Shown here: piece by piece, positions 29,409 through 38,984 of the stretch | How positions within the stretch are numbered: position 1 is the stretch's first letter | How the letters are laid out: each line of letters starts with the position of its first letter | Assembly (NCBI RefSeq): GCF_031656215.1 | Contig: NZ_CP134228.1 | Coordinates: 3,925,001 to 3,989,000, forward strand | Length of the DNA: 64,000 bases | Source of the DNA: Mesorhizobium koreense | Lineage (GTDB): Bacteria; Pseudomonadota; Alphaproteobacteria; Rhizobiales; Rhizobiaceae | Direction: 5' to 3' | Notes under the pieces: model-generated | Told to the model about the DNA's origin: nothing | Seen by the model: only the letters and a program-made list of their open reading frames with translations | Database searches by the model: none | Made by a program: the position numbers and the translations under genes

Positions 29409-30635
29409 ATGGTTGACACGACGGAGCGCTTTTTCGCGGGCCAGACGGCGCACGGGCACGCGGCGCCGGGAGATAAGCATGCTTCCGGGCCGATAAGTTT
29501 CTCCGTCGAGCCTGTTTCCTCTTCCACCATCGACGCCTATTCGCAGCTTGCCGATTCCACGGTTGCAGCGCCGCCGCAGCGCGCCGAATGGCTGGCTGCC
29601 TGGGCAGGAAACGTCAATTCGGACTGCGTATTCGTTTCCGCCTTGCAAGGCACCGACCCCCTCTTCGCCATGCCGCTCGAGGTGGTGCGGGAAGGCCTTT
29701 GCCGGACCGCCCGCATACCGGGCGGAAGCCATGCCAATGGAAGCTTCTTTCCGACCATGCAGGCATTCCAAAGCCGGCCGGATACAGGCTTGCAACTCAC
29801 AGCCGCCTTCCGGGCGCTGGCAGCGGCACGGCCCGACATCGACATGATCGCGCTCGAGCGGCTGTCCCCTTGCCTCGACGGGCTCGACAATCCACTCCGC
29901 GCTCTGCCTCACTCGGACAGTCCGAACCTCGCGCTCGCAGCCGATCTTACCGGCGGCTTCGAACCGCTCGTCGATCGCATGAGCGGTAAGCGGAAGCGCA
30001 AAAAAATGCGCGCCCAACTGCGTAAATTCGAGGCGGCGGGCGGTTATCGCCTAATCCGGGCGGAGACGCCAGAGGAAGCCGGGCGATTGCTTTCGGCCCT
30101 GTTCGCGATGAAACACGAACGTTTTCGCAAGATGGGCGTGGCCGACGTCTTCGCGCCGCCTCAAATCACGGCATTTTTCCAGGATCTCTTCACCGTTGCG
30201 GCAAAGGACGGCACGCGTCGGTTCTTCCTCAGCGGCCTCGAAGTCGGAGGCAAGCTCAGGGCCGTCTCCGCCTGCAGCCGAACCAGGGGCCGGATCATCT
30301 GCGACTTCGCCGCCTTCGCGGAGGACGAGCTTTACGCCGCAAGCCCGGGCGAGTTCCTCTTTTTCCATGACATCGAGGTGGCCTCCTCGGAAGACATCAG
30401 CCTCTTCGACTTCAGCGTCGGCGACGAACCCTATAAGCGTGCCTGGTGCGAGGTCGAGACAAGGCAGTTCGATGTTTTCTTCCCGCTTACCGCGAAGGGA
30501 CATGCCGCCACCGCCATGAGGCGTGCGAAGGCGCGGGCGAAAGGCATGATCAAGAACAATCCGCTTGCGTGGCGGCTGGTACGCATGGCACGCGCCGGTA
30601 GCGCCACCAAATCCGCGCCCGCTGAAAACGACTGA
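29409..30635 (+). CDS. FemAB/CelD-like GNAT acetyltransferase
   Basis: A 408-residue protein with an N-terminal variable part and a C-terminal acetyltransferase-6 (BioF2-like) domain: RKRKKMRAQLRKFEAAGGYRL near residue 197 and SPGEFLFFHDIEVASSEDIS then FDFSVGDEPYKRAWC near 315-345 are typical of the CelD/BcsL family linked to polysaccharide loci. Likely it acylates a sugar or glycan precursor in the cytoplasm. It is divergent from the deacetylase gene across 84 bp. Confidence 0.82.
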   Translation: MVDTTERFFAGQTAHGHAAPGDKHASGPISFSVEPVSSSTIDAYSQLADSTVAAPPQRAEWLAAWAGNVNSDCVFVSALQGTDPLFAMPLEVVREGLCRTARIPGGSHANGSFFPTMQAFQSRPDTGLQLTAAFRALAAARPDIDMIALERLSPCLDGLDNPLRALPHSDSPNLALAADLTGGFEPLVDRMSGKRKRKKMRAQLRKFEAAGGYRLIRAETPEEAGRLLSALFAMKHERFRKMGVADVFAPPQITAFFQDLFTVAAKDGTRRFFLSGLEVGGKLRAVSACSRTRGRIICDFAAFAEDELYAASPGEFLFFHDIEVASSEDISLFDFSVGDEPYKRAWCEVETRQFDVFFPLTAKGHAATAMRRAKARAKGMIKNNPLAWRLVRMARAGSATKSAPAEND

Positions 30636-30701
30636 ATTGAGGGTCCTACGCCGGCCCGAGTTCGGGGTCGGCTGGAGTTCAGGCAAAAACGCCTTGAGAG
30701 A

Positions 30702-32828
30702 TCACGCGGCGCTTCGGTCCGGCACCGGCGGATGCGGCGGCAGATGGCCAGCCGGCGTGACCAGCATGAGGTCACCGTAACCGCTCGCTTCCAGCGCCGC
30801 TGCCGTCTCGGCGACGCTCGCGTCCTCGGATTCGATGACGCTCACCAGCACTTCCGCGCCGTCCGATACGAGGCGGCGGATGCTCGCCGCTTCGGCAGGG
30901 CCGCACTCAACGACCACGACGTCGTAGGCGGTCGTCAGCGAATTGAGGATGATCGGAAGACGGTCGACGGCGCGCATGGCGCGTTCCGGGTCAGCCGTGC
31001 CAACCGGCATGACGTGGCAGTCCGAGTAGAGATCGACATGGATGACGTCGGTGAACTGGGCTTCCGCGGCAAGCAGATTGGTGACGCCAGGATAGGAATT
31101 GCTCTCCAGCATCGGCGTCGAGGCCGCGCCCGAGGACGTCAGGTCGAGCAGGAGGACGCGCAAGCCTGCATCGGCTACCTCGCGCGCCACCATCACTGAA
31201 GCGGCCGCAGCCTCGTCGCCCTCCGGCGATACGAAGATCGCACGCGAAGCGCCGCCGGCGATCAGCTTCTCCGCGGCGCGCTCGACGGAAACTTTCGAAA
31301 TGCCTGCTGCGTGGGCGGTCTCGCTCTCCGCCGAGGGAACGGCTGCGGGAGAAAACGCCGGATCGTCGCGCCGTGACGGGCTGCCAGGCATCGCGACTTC
31401 CTCTACCGGGCCGAACCCGGTTCCGCGCGCCGGCCGCATCGCACGACCCGAGAAAAGTTCCTGCAACAGCGTAATCACCGCCATGATAAGGAGCGAGGCG
31501 ATGAAGGCGGCCACGACGATCGGGATACTTTTCGGGAAATAGGGAACGGCGGGCACCGTGGCGCGCGAGAAGATGCGCGCATCGACCGGCAGGTAGTCGC
31601 GATCCCGCCGCGACGACGCCTCGCGATAGCGCGTCAGATATGATTCGAGGAGATCGCGCTGGGCGGTGGCCTCGCGCTGGAGAGCCCGCAATTCGACTTC
31701 CTGCTTGCCCGCCCGCGAGGATTCGGCCTTGGCCTTGTTCAGGTCGGCGAGAAGCTGCTGCTCGCGCAATTTAGCCGTATCGGCCTCCGTGTTCAGGCCG
31801 GCAAGGACCTTCTCCGCCTCGGCGCGGATCTGCCGGTCGAGGCCGGCGAGTTGCGAGCGAAGCGCCTTGATACGCGGGTGGTTGGGCAGGAGCGTTGTCG
31901 AAAGCTGGTCGATATTCGCCTTCAGTTGCACCTGCTGCTCGCGTAGCCGCTGGATAAGGCCGGACGAAAGCACATCGGGCAGCGCATCGAGCGATCCGCC
32001 GCTTGCGAGCGCCGCCTTGACGCTGAGCGCCTTCGCCTCCGCCGCGGCGCGGTCGGCACGTACGCGCGACAGTTCGGTCGCCATCTGCGAAAGCTGTTGG
32101 GTGATCAACGCCGAGTTGTTGTCGGCGAGGAACAGGTCGGAATGCGCCCGATAATCCGCGACCTTCGCCTCGGCATCTTTCACGCGCTTGGTCAGGTCCT
32201 TGATTTCCGGCGCCAGCCAGCTCGTCGCGTCGCTGTTCGATTCAAGCTTCGCGTCCTTCTGGACGGCAATATAGGTTTCCGCGATGGCGTTCGGCACCGC
32301 CGCCGCTAGCTTCGGGTCCGCCGAGGAAAAGTCGACGACGATGACGCGCGATTTCTCGACGCGATAGACCTCCAGCCTGTCGCGCATCGCCTGCAGCACG
32401 CGCTCTTCGGCCGGTATCTCGCTCGGGTCGCTCTTCAGCCCCGCCAGCACGAGCACCCGGCCGATCGGGCCGATCTCCCCGCCATCGTTGAACTCGTCGC
32501 GCGAAGCGAGATCGAGCTGCTTGGCGACCTTCTTCAGGACTTCCGTCGAGGAGATGACCTGCACCTGGCTGGTGACGCCCTCCTCGTCGAGCACGGGCGA
32601 ATTGGCGTTCGACGCCGGGTCGGGCTGCGTGAAAACGGATTCCCGTGTCTCGATCAGGATTCGCGTCTCGCCCTTGTATTTCGGCGTGGCGAGCCACGCG
32701 AACGCGAAAGCGATCGCGGTAATGATCAGAGCGGCGAAAAGGATGCGCGGCCAGCGCCTGGCCAGGCTCGAGAAGAGCGCGCCCAGATCGACATCGACAT
32801 CATTGGCGGCGGATCGGATACCCGGCAT
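30702..32828 (-). CDS. Wzc/ExoP-like polysaccharide co-polymerase with degenerate kinase domain
   Basis: A 708-residue inner-membrane protein. It has a Wzz domain with two membrane helices (about residues 28-52 and 430-455), a long periplasmic coiled coil between them, and a cytoplasmic C-terminal domain related to BY-kinases. In that domain the P-loop position reads SPEGDEAAAA with no GK[ST], and the A' strand reads LLLDLTSS without the usual D-x-D, so ATP binding is doubtful and no tyrosine cluster is seen. The start is ATG at 32828 (GGAGTTG upstream). It would control chain length with the Wza-like protein made divergently. Confidence 0.88.
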   Translation of the reverse strand: MPGIRSAANDVDVDLGALFSSLARRWPRILFAALIITAIAFAFAWLATPKYKGETRILIETRESVFTQPDPASNANSPVLDEEGVTSQVQVISSTEVLKKVAKQLDLASRDEFNDGGEIGPIGRVLVLAGLKSDPSEIPAEERVLQAMRDRLEVYRVEKSRVIVVDFSSADPKLAAAVPNAIAETYIAVQKDAKLESNSDATSWLAPEIKDLTKRVKDAEAKVADYRAHSDLFLADNNSALITQQLSQMATELSRVRADRAAAEAKALSVKAALASGGSLDALPDVLSSGLIQRLREQQVQLKANIDQLSTTLLPNHPRIKALRSQLAGLDRQIRAEAEKVLAGLNTEADTAKLREQQLLADLNKAKAESSRAGKQEVELRALQREATAQRDLLESYLTRYREASSRRDRDYLPVDARIFSRATVPAVPYFPKSIPIVVAAFIASLLIMAVITLLQELFSGRAMRPARGTGFGPVEEVAMPGSPSRRDDPAFSPAAVPSAESETAHAAGISKVSVERAAEKLIAGGASRAIFVSPEGDEAAAASVMVAREVADAGLRVLLLDLTSSGAASTPMLESNSYPGVTNLLAAEAQFTDVIHVDLYSDCHVMPVGTADPERAMRAVDRLPIILNSLTTAYDVVVVECGPAEAASIRRLVSDGAEVLVSVIESEDASVAETAAALEASGYGDLMLVTPAGHLPPHPPVPDRSAA

Positions 32829-33038
32829 CAAAGCAACTCCAATGCAGAGCCGGACGCTAGACCGATTATGGTAACCACCGCGTTAAGATACGCGTAAGGA
32901 AGCGTTAACCGCCCTCGGCGTCTGCCGAACCCGTAGAGCGGCATCACAGGCTTTTACGTGCCGTTAACCTTAACAGGACGATAAGACCACAGCACGGGGG
33001 TCGCGTCCGATCCCGCAGCCACAGGTGCATGTCCGGCC

Positions 33039-33602
33039 ATGATGCGCTTTCTTCCGATCCTTTGCGCTGTTCTCTCCGCCCTCCTCCTGGCGGCATGTTC
33101 CAGCTACCAGCCTGCTCCGGCTGCCTTCCACGCCTCGCTCGGAAAGCCGTATCTGCTCGATTCCGGCGACCAGATCCGCGTGACCGTCTTCGGCCAGGAA
33201 GGGCTGACGAACACCTATAGCGTCGATCAGGCCGGCTACATCGCCTTCCCGCTGGTCGGCTCCATTCCGGCACGCGGCTACACCCTCAAGCAGATGGAGG
33301 CGGCAATCGCCGCCAAATTGCGCAAAGGTTATCTGCGCGATCCCGACGTCTCGGTCGAGGTGGAGCGCTACCGTCCGGTTTTCATCATGGGCGAGGTCGG
33401 CGGGGCCGGACAATATTCCTACGTACCCGGCATGACCGCACAGAAGGCCATCGCCGCGGCGGGCGGCTTCTCGCCCCGCGCCTACCAGGGCAATGTCGAC
33501 GTCACGCGGACCATCAACGGTAAGGTAATGACCGGCCGTGTACTGATAACCGACCCGCTGCTGCCGGGCGACACGGTCTACGTCCGGGAGCGGCTCTTCT
33601 GA
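33039..33602 (+). CDS. Wza/ExoF-like polysaccharide export lipoprotein
   Basis: A 187-residue outer-membrane export protein with a signal and lipobox (LLLAAC, Cys20), a Poly_export domain (YLLDSGDQIRVTVFGQEGL near residue 37) and one SLBB repeat (IMGEVGGAGQYSYVPGMT near 125). The short length is usual for rhizobial auxiliary exporters. It pairs with the Wzc-like protein, from which it is divergent by 210 bp that must contain both promoters. The glycosyltransferase follows 29 bp later. Confidence 0.92.
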   Translation: MMRFLPILCAVLSALLLAACSSYQPAPAAFHASLGKPYLLDSGDQIRVTVFGQEGLTNTYSVDQAGYIAFPLVGSIPARGYTLKQMEAAIAAKLRKGYLRDPDVSVEVERYRPVFIMGEVGGAGQYSYVPGMTAQKAIAAAGGFSPRAYQGNVDVTRTINGKVMTGRVLITDPLLPGDTVYVRERLF

Positions 33603-33631
33603 CCCGGTGGCGAGGGCCACATGGAGACCCT

Positions 33632-34768
33632 GTGCCCCGCACGCTGCGCATCGTCCACTGCTTCAGGTCGCCCGTCGGCGGGATTTTCCGCCACGTCCGT
33701 GACCTGACCGACGCGCAGGTCGCCTCCGGCCACGCGGTCGGCATCATTTGCGATTCGACGACAGGCGGCGATTACGAGGACCGGCTTTTCGACGATATGC
33801 GCGACAAGCTCGCGCTCGGCGTCCACCGCACGCCGATGCAACGCCACCTCGGCTTTGGCGATATCGGCGCGGCGCTACGCACCTATGGCCTCATCAGGCG
33901 GCTGAAACCGGACATATTGCACGGCCACGGCGCCAAGGGCGGCGCCTATGCGAGGCTGTTCGGGACGCTCCAGCGCCTGTCCGCCCCGCGCCCCGGCCGG
34001 TTCTATTCGCCGCATGGCGGCAGCCTGCATTATGACGGCAGGACGACGGCCGGGAAATTCTTCTTCACCCTCGAACGGGTGATGGACCGGCTAACCGACC
34101 ACATCATCTTCGTCTCGGATTACGAACGCCGAACCTTCCTCAGCGAAATCGGCGAGCCGAAGGCGCATTCGAACCTCGTCTATAACGGCCTCGCGCCACA
34201 CGAATTCGAACGGGCGGTGCCAGCGGACGATGCCGCCGACTTCCTCTTCATCGGCATGATGCGGGATCTCAAGGGTCCCGACATCTTCATCGACGCCCTG
34301 GCAAGGGCGCAGGCAAGGCTCGGAAGGCCGCTCACGGCGGTCATGGTCGGCGCCGGCCCGGACCGCGACAAATATCTGCGCCAGGTCGAGCGGCTGAAAC
34401 TCGGCGAGCAGGTGCGCTTCCTGGAGCCGATGCAGGCCCGTCAGGCCTTCTCCCTCGCCCGGTCCGTCGTGGTGCCTTCGCGCGCCGAGGCGATGCCCTA
34501 CATCGTGCTCGAGGCACTTGCCGCCGGTATGCCGATGATCGCGACCGCGGTCGGCGGCATACCGGAGATATTCGGCGCCAATTCATCGGCGCTGGTCAGG
34601 CCGGACGCGGATGAACTTGCCGAGCGCATGGCGTCCGCCATCTGCGATCCGATCCGGTTCCGCTCCTCGATGCCGAGCGAAGCAGATTTGCGGGCGCGCT
34701 TCGGTGGCGACGTGATGGCACGCGCGATCGAAGAGGCCTATTTTGCCGCGCTCGAACCCGCGGCCTGA
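33632..34768 (+). CDS. Glycosyltransferase family 4
   Basis: A 378-residue GT-B fold enzyme: the N-terminal RIVHCFRSPVGGIFRHVRDL and the C-terminal VVVPSRAEAMPYIVLEALAAG with the E-x7-E motif are typical of GT4 retaining transferases. It would add a sugar to a lipid-linked repeat unit at the cytoplasmic face. The start is GTG at 33632. It sits between the exporter and the priming sugar transferase. The sugar is unknown. Confidence 0.9.
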   Translation: MPRTLRIVHCFRSPVGGIFRHVRDLTDAQVASGHAVGIICDSTTGGDYEDRLFDDMRDKLALGVHRTPMQRHLGFGDIGAALRTYGLIRRLKPDILHGHGAKGGAYARLFGTLQRLSAPRPGRFYSPHGGSLHYDGRTTAGKFFFTLERVMDRLTDHIIFVSDYERRTFLSEIGEPKAHSNLVYNGLAPHEFERAVPADDAADFLFIGMMRDLKGPDIFIDALARAQARLGRPLTAVMVGAGPDRDKYLRQVERLKLGEQVRFLEPMQARQAFSLARSVVVPSRAEAMPYIVLEALAAGMPMIATAVGGIPEIFGANSSALVRPDADELAERMASAICDPIRFRSSMPSEADLRARFGGDVMARAIEEAYFAALEPAA

Positions 34769-34879
34769 AGCGCGGCGGGACCGCTACGCGTCCGCATTGA
34801 TAAAAACTATACCAATCCTCTCAAAGGTTCATTAGCCGCTTTCTGCTATCTCCCCCGCCGCAGACAGGTGGGCGAGTAA

Positions 34880-36415
34880 ATGAACGAAATCGACCCGGCG
34901 CACCGCTTCTCGGTCGGCGCCGTACGCGCCTTCGACGACGATCGCGCTTACGCAGAACGTCCAAGCGGCCTCAACGCAACCGCTCGGCAGATCGCCATCC
35001 AGTATCGACAGGACTCGATGTCGCCGGTCATGGTCAGCGGCATGCTGCGGCTGATCGAGTTCGCGCTGATAGTATTGGCGGGGCTGGCCGCCCATACGGT
35101 ACGTTTCGGCTCTCTGTCGTTTGCGCCTCAATATGTGGGTGTCGTCCTCGTCGGCGCGCTACTGGCGGTCGTCCTGCTTGAATTCGCCGACGCGTATCAG
35201 ATGGCCACCTTGCGTCGGCCGCTGGCGCATGCGTCCAGGCTCGTAATCGTATGGTCCGGCACCTTCGCGCTGCTGGCGCTTGCCGGCTTTCTCTTCAAAG
35301 TCTCGGAAGAATTCTCCCGCTTCTGGTTCGCCGAGTGGTTCGCCGCCGGGCTCGTCACCCTGTTCGTGCTCCGCATCGTCGTTTCACGGCTGATGCGGCG
35401 CTGGGCACGAAACGGCATGATGGAGCGGCGCGCCGTCATTGTCGGCGGCGGGCCCACGGCGGAAGGGCTGATCCGGGCGCTCGAGCAGCAGCCCTACAAC
35501 GACATCCGCATCTGCGGTATTTTCGATGACCGCGACGAGCGCCGTTCGCCCCCGCTCGTCGCCGGCTATCCCAAGCTCGGCAACATCCTCGAGCTGATCG
35601 AGTTCGCCCGCATCGCACGCATCGACATGCTGATCGTATCCCTGCCGATGACGGCGGAGACGCGTGTGCTTTCCATGCTGAAGAAGCTGTGGGTGCTGCC
35701 GGTGGACATAAGACTGTCGGCCCATTCGAACCGTCTTCGGTTCCGGCCGCGCGCCTATTCCTTCATCGGCTCAGTGCCGATGCTCGACATCTTCGACAAG
35801 CCGATCAACGATTGGGATTCGGTGGCCAAGCGTGCCTTCGATATCCTGTTCAGCCTGCTCGGCATCCTGGTCTTCTCGCCGATCATGATCGCCACGGCCA
35901 TCGCGATCAAGCTCGACAGCAAGGGGCCGGTGATCTTCCGCCAGAAGCGGCACGGCTTCAACAACGAGGTGATCGAGGTCTACAAATTCCGTTCCATGTA
36001 TACGGACCAATGCGACCCGGCGGCGCGCAATGTCGTGGTAAAGGACGACCCGCGCGTTACCAGGGTGGGCCGCTTCATCCGCCGCACATCGATCGACGAA
36101 TTGCCGCAATTCTTCAACGCGCTGCTGGGCAGCCTGTCGCTCGTCGGCCCGCGTCCGCACGCGGTCGCGGCGCAGTCGCACAGCAGGCTCTTCAACGAGG
36201 TCGTCGACGGCTATTTCGCCCGCCACCGCGTCAAGCCGGGGGTCACCGGCTGGGCACAGATCAATGGCTGGCGCGGTGAGATCGATAATGACGAGAAGAT
36301 CAGGATGCGCACCGAATACGATCTCGCCTATATCGAGAACTGGTCGCTCTGGTTCGACCTCAAGATCCTGCTCCTGACCCCGGTTCGACTGCTCAATACG
36401 GAAAACGCGTATTGA
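34880..36415 (+). CDS. Undecaprenyl-phosphate glucose phosphotransferase (polyprenyl phospho-sugar transferase)
   Basis: A 511-residue membrane protein that starts a polysaccharide repeat unit by moving a sugar-1-phosphate to undecaprenyl phosphate. It has N-terminal membrane helices, a CoA-binding-like middle (RRAVIVGGGPTAEGLIRAL near residue 183) and the C-terminal bacterial sugar transferase domain with IFRQKRHGFNNEVIEVYKF, RRTSIDELPQFFNALLGSL, VGPRPHA and TGWAQINGWRGE. It overlaps the next gene (TTGA). A second gene of this class is at 56377. Confidence 0.94.
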   Translation: MNEIDPAHRFSVGAVRAFDDDRAYAERPSGLNATARQIAIQYRQDSMSPVMVSGMLRLIEFALIVLAGLAAHTVRFGSLSFAPQYVGVVLVGALLAVVLLEFADAYQMATLRRPLAHASRLVIVWSGTFALLALAGFLFKVSEEFSRFWFAEWFAAGLVTLFVLRIVVSRLMRRWARNGMMERRAVIVGGGPTAEGLIRALEQQPYNDIRICGIFDDRDERRSPPLVAGYPKLGNILELIEFARIARIDMLIVSLPMTAETRVLSMLKKLWVLPVDIRLSAHSNRLRFRPRAYSFIGSVPMLDIFDKPINDWDSVAKRAFDILFSLLGILVFSPIMIATAIAIKLDSKGPVIFRQKRHGFNNEVIEVYKFRSMYTDQCDPAARNVVVKDDPRVTRVGRFIRRTSIDELPQFFNALLGSLSLVGPRPHAVAAQSHSRLFNEVVDGYFARHRVKPGVTGWAQINGWRGEIDNDEKIRMRTEYDLAYIENWSLWFDLKILLLTPVRLLNTENAY

Positions 36416-37677
36416 GCGCGATAACCCACGATGTCCCGCATTATGCGGTGAACGCCAAGCTGATCGCGCTGATCACATCGGGCGCGGTGTTCTTCGGCGT
36501 TTTCCTGTCGGGCTTCGTCATCGACGAGCCGGCGCCATACGATCTCTACATGGCCGTGCTGATACCGGTGTGGGCGCTCTTCGGCCTCAGGATCTCGCGC
36601 GGCATCGCGCCGCTAGTCACTCTCCTGATCCTGTTCGACATCGGCGGGCTGATCGCCATGACGCAGATGGGAGAACTCTACCAGACGCCGTTCTACCTCG
36701 CCGTGTCGTTCTTCCTGTCCTTCACCGCGATTTTCTATGCATCCATCACCGAACAGCGGCCCGATATCTATCCGCTCATTTTCACCGCATGGGTCGTGGC
36801 GGCACTCGTGACGGCGACGCTCGGCATATTGGGTTATTTCCATGCCTTTCCGGGCGCGGCAATGTTCACGCGCTACGACCGCGCCATGGGCGCGTTCCAG
36901 GATCCCAACGTCTTCGGGCCGTTCCTGGCACTGCCGGCGATCTATCTGCTCCACCGCATCCTGGCGGGGCGTCCGCGCAACCTCCTGCTTCTGACTCCTC
37001 CCCTGCTCATCATCGCGATGGGCGTTTTCCTGTCTTTCTCCCGCGGGGCCTGGGGCGTGCTGGTGGTCTCCTCCATGCTGCTCACCGCGGCACTCTTCCT
37101 GGAGAGCAACAGCGGTCGCTTCAGGCTGAAGATCGTCGTGATGGCGATCCTTGCTTTCGCTATCGTGGCGTTGGTCGTGATCGCGGTCCTCCAGATACCG
37201 GGCATGGACGAATTCTTCCGCTCGCGCGCACGGCTCGAACAATCCTACGACGCCGGCCGGCTCGGCCGTTTCGCGCGCTATGGCTACGGAGCGATGATGG
37301 CGCTCGAACATCCGCTCGGCATCGGCGCGCTCAATTTCGGGCGCCTCTTCGGCGAGGATACGCACGACATCTGGCTGAAGGCATTGCTCGACTATTCCTG
37401 GCTGGGGTTCGCCGCATTCGTCGGGCTTGTGCTTTGGACGCTCGCAGCCGGCTTCCGCATCCTCTTCCGCGACCGGCCCTGGCAGCCCTACCTGTTGTGC
37501 GCCTACGTCGTATTCGTCAGCCACCTCGGCCTCGGGACGATCATCGACATCGACCATTGGCGCCATGTCTACATGCTGCTCGGCCTGATCTGGGGCGCCA
37601 TCGCGCTGGAACAGCGCCATCAAAGGACGATTGCCCGAACGGCACGGCGAGGTTCGACACTGCTTCCCGCTTCCTGA
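36412..37677 (+). CDS. O-antigen ligase / Wzy-type polymerase family membrane protein
   Basis: A 421-residue polytopic protein (about 10-12 helices) with the periplasmic-loop region HDIWLKALLDYSWLGFAAF near residue 320 typical of the Wzy_C/WaaL family, which polymerises or ligates lipid-linked glycans. The TTG at 36412 overlaps the sugar transferase stop (TTGA), so it is coupled. Ligase or polymerase cannot be told apart from sequence; its place in an export cluster favours polymerase. Confidence 0.85.
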   Translation: MSAITHDVPHYAVNAKLIALITSGAVFFGVFLSGFVIDEPAPYDLYMAVLIPVWALFGLRISRGIAPLVTLLILFDIGGLIAMTQMGELYQTPFYLAVSFFLSFTAIFYASITEQRPDIYPLIFTAWVVAALVTATLGILGYFHAFPGAAMFTRYDRAMGAFQDPNVFGPFLALPAIYLLHRILAGRPRNLLLLTPPLLIIAMGVFLSFSRGAWGVLVVSSMLLTAALFLESNSGRFRLKIVVMAILAFAIVALVVIAVLQIPGMDEFFRSRARLEQSYDAGRLGRFARYGYGAMMALEHPLGIGALNFGRLFGEDTHDIWLKALLDYSWLGFAAFVGLVLWTLAAGFRILFRDRPWQPYLLCAYVVFVSHLGLGTIIDIDHWRHVYMLLGLIWGAIALEQRHQRTIARTARRGSTLLPAS

Positions 37678-37725
37678 ACCGACAGGCGAAGTCCCCTCTT
37701 CGGGTGCGCGCCATTAGCGCACAAA

Positions 37726-37753
37726 CAAAAACCCCGTCCGACGCGGACGGGGT
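37726..37753 (-). terminator. Terminator after the IalB gene
   Basis: A perfect 10-bp stem (ACCCCGTCCG with CGGACGGGGT, loop ACG). Read on the minus strand it is followed by TTTTTGTTT. It ends the IalB transcript 24 bp after its stop, facing the polysaccharide cluster. Confidence 0.9.
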
Positions 37754-37776
37754 CCCTGAAATTCAGCCGGAGGGTG

Positions 37777-38412
37777 TCAGTTCTTGCCCTGCTTGGCCTT
37801 GTCCTGCTCTTCCTTCAGCTTCTTGGCGAAGTCCTCGTTGTTCTTGGCCACGAAATCCTGAAGCTTTTTCTGGCGATCCTGGAGGTCCGACTCTTTCAGC
37901 GGCGGACCGTCGAAAGCGCCGGTGAAACCCGCCAGCGAGATGTCGATCGGATTCGGCTGGTTCTGGAAGTTGATGGAAGTAAGCGTCAGCTTCTGGCCCT
38001 TCTTGAACGAGGCCACGAGCGCATCGGTGAGCTGCGCTTCAGCCACGCAGCGATCGGGGAAGCAGATCACGTAGTCGAGCTTCTGCGCCTTCCCGCCGTC
38101 AACCTGAACGCCGACGCCGGGCGGGATCATGCGTCCGGTCGGGACGGTCACCTGGAAGACCTTGCGGTTCACCTTGCCCTTGATGTCGATCATGCTGATG
38201 CCGGTCATCAACTGGCCGGTATCGGCCATGATGATGTTCTGCACGTTGCAGATATCGACATCCTGCTGCTTGGAACAGGCCTTGAACCAGCCGCGCGGAG
38301 GCTGGTTCGGCGCGTCCTGGGCTTGGGCGGCAGGCGCGAAGGCGACCATCGCGGCAGCCAGCCCGGCCGCCGCAACCGTCAGTCGACCCGCTTGGTTGGT
38401 GTGGCGTGTCAT
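37777..38412 (-). CDS. Invasion-associated locus B (IalB) family protein
   Basis: A 211-residue exported protein. It has a signal peptide (LTVAAAGLAAAMVAFAPAAQA), then WFKACSKQQDVDICNVQN with conserved cysteines and IPPGVGVQVDG, the IalB domain. The C-terminus is a charged helix rich in Lys and Glu. IalB proteins are periplasmic or surface proteins found across alphaproteobacteria, named from Bartonella. The ATG at 38412 is chosen because it gives the signal peptide. Confidence 0.92.
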   Translation of the reverse strand: MTRHTNQAGRLTVAAAGLAAAMVAFAPAAQAQDAPNQPPRGWFKACSKQQDVDICNVQNIIMADTGQLMTGISMIDIKGKVNRKVFQVTVPTGRMIPPGVGVQVDGGKAQKLDYVICFPDRCVAEAQLTDALVASFKKGQKLTLTSINFQNQPNPIDISLAGFTGAFDGPPLKESDLQDRQKKLQDFVAKNNEDFAKKLKEEQDKAKQGKN

Positions 38413-38794
38413 CGTATGGAAAATCCTCTTGGAGAGTGCCCCGTCTACGGCCTTTCGACCGAAATTCCCCCGCTTCCTGTTGGCGAAATGAGGCAACAGA
38501 ATGACTGGTCGGGGCGTGTTACACTGCAATGACGATCAAATCCAGTGTTCGAGGCAGAGAAACGCTCGGGACCGCTACGTCTCTTGCCCGATGGATGAGG
38601 AAAGGCCGGCTGGGCGGAGGGAAAGCGTGGAAAGAACCACGCCGGTCGCCTCCTTGACCCGCTTACCTGGCTGACTTTCCGCATTTTCTTCTTCCTCATT
38701 TCTCCATGCCTTCCGCGCTTCGTCCATAATCCCCGTCAGTTCCTCCCATCGGGAACACCGATCATGACGGTGATTGCGTGGGGAGGAGCCGGCG

Positions 38795-38834
38795 CCTCCG
38801 CCGTGATGCCGACGTGGCATCACGGCCGGGGAGG
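38795..38834. other. Strong hairpin, candidate structured RNA element
   Basis: GCCGTGATGCC (38800-38810) and GGCATCACGGC (38816-38826) pair perfectly over 11 bp with a GACGT loop. An outer CCTCC/GGAGG extends the stem across a 3-base bulge. There is no T tract on either side, so it is not a simple terminator. Confidence 0.5.
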
Positions 38835-38928
38835 TTCCGTCTGGAGGTTCCCCTGGGGGCACTATGACCCCTGCGTGCCGGTAGAAGGCACACAGACCCG
38901 AGGCAGAAGAGCGCTTCGGGAGCAGCGG

Positions 38929-38984
38929 AACAGGTGGGAACAGAAATCGCCGGCGGGGCGCGATTGTCGCGCCACCTGTTTTAA
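38929..38984 (+). other. Compound stem-loop followed by TTTTAATT
   Basis: AACAGGT (38929-38935) pairs with ACCTGTT (38974-38980), and an inner hairpin GGCGCGA/TCGCGCC (38957-38963 with 38967-38973) lies next to it. The outer stem is followed by TTTAATT, so this could be a plus-strand terminator or the 3' end of a small RNA that starts upstream. Confidence 0.4.

Noticed and set aside
38575-38862. 95-codon minus-strand frame in the hairpin-rich gap
   Set aside because: No ribosome-binding site or family features; its N-terminal half is a translation of the inverted repeats.
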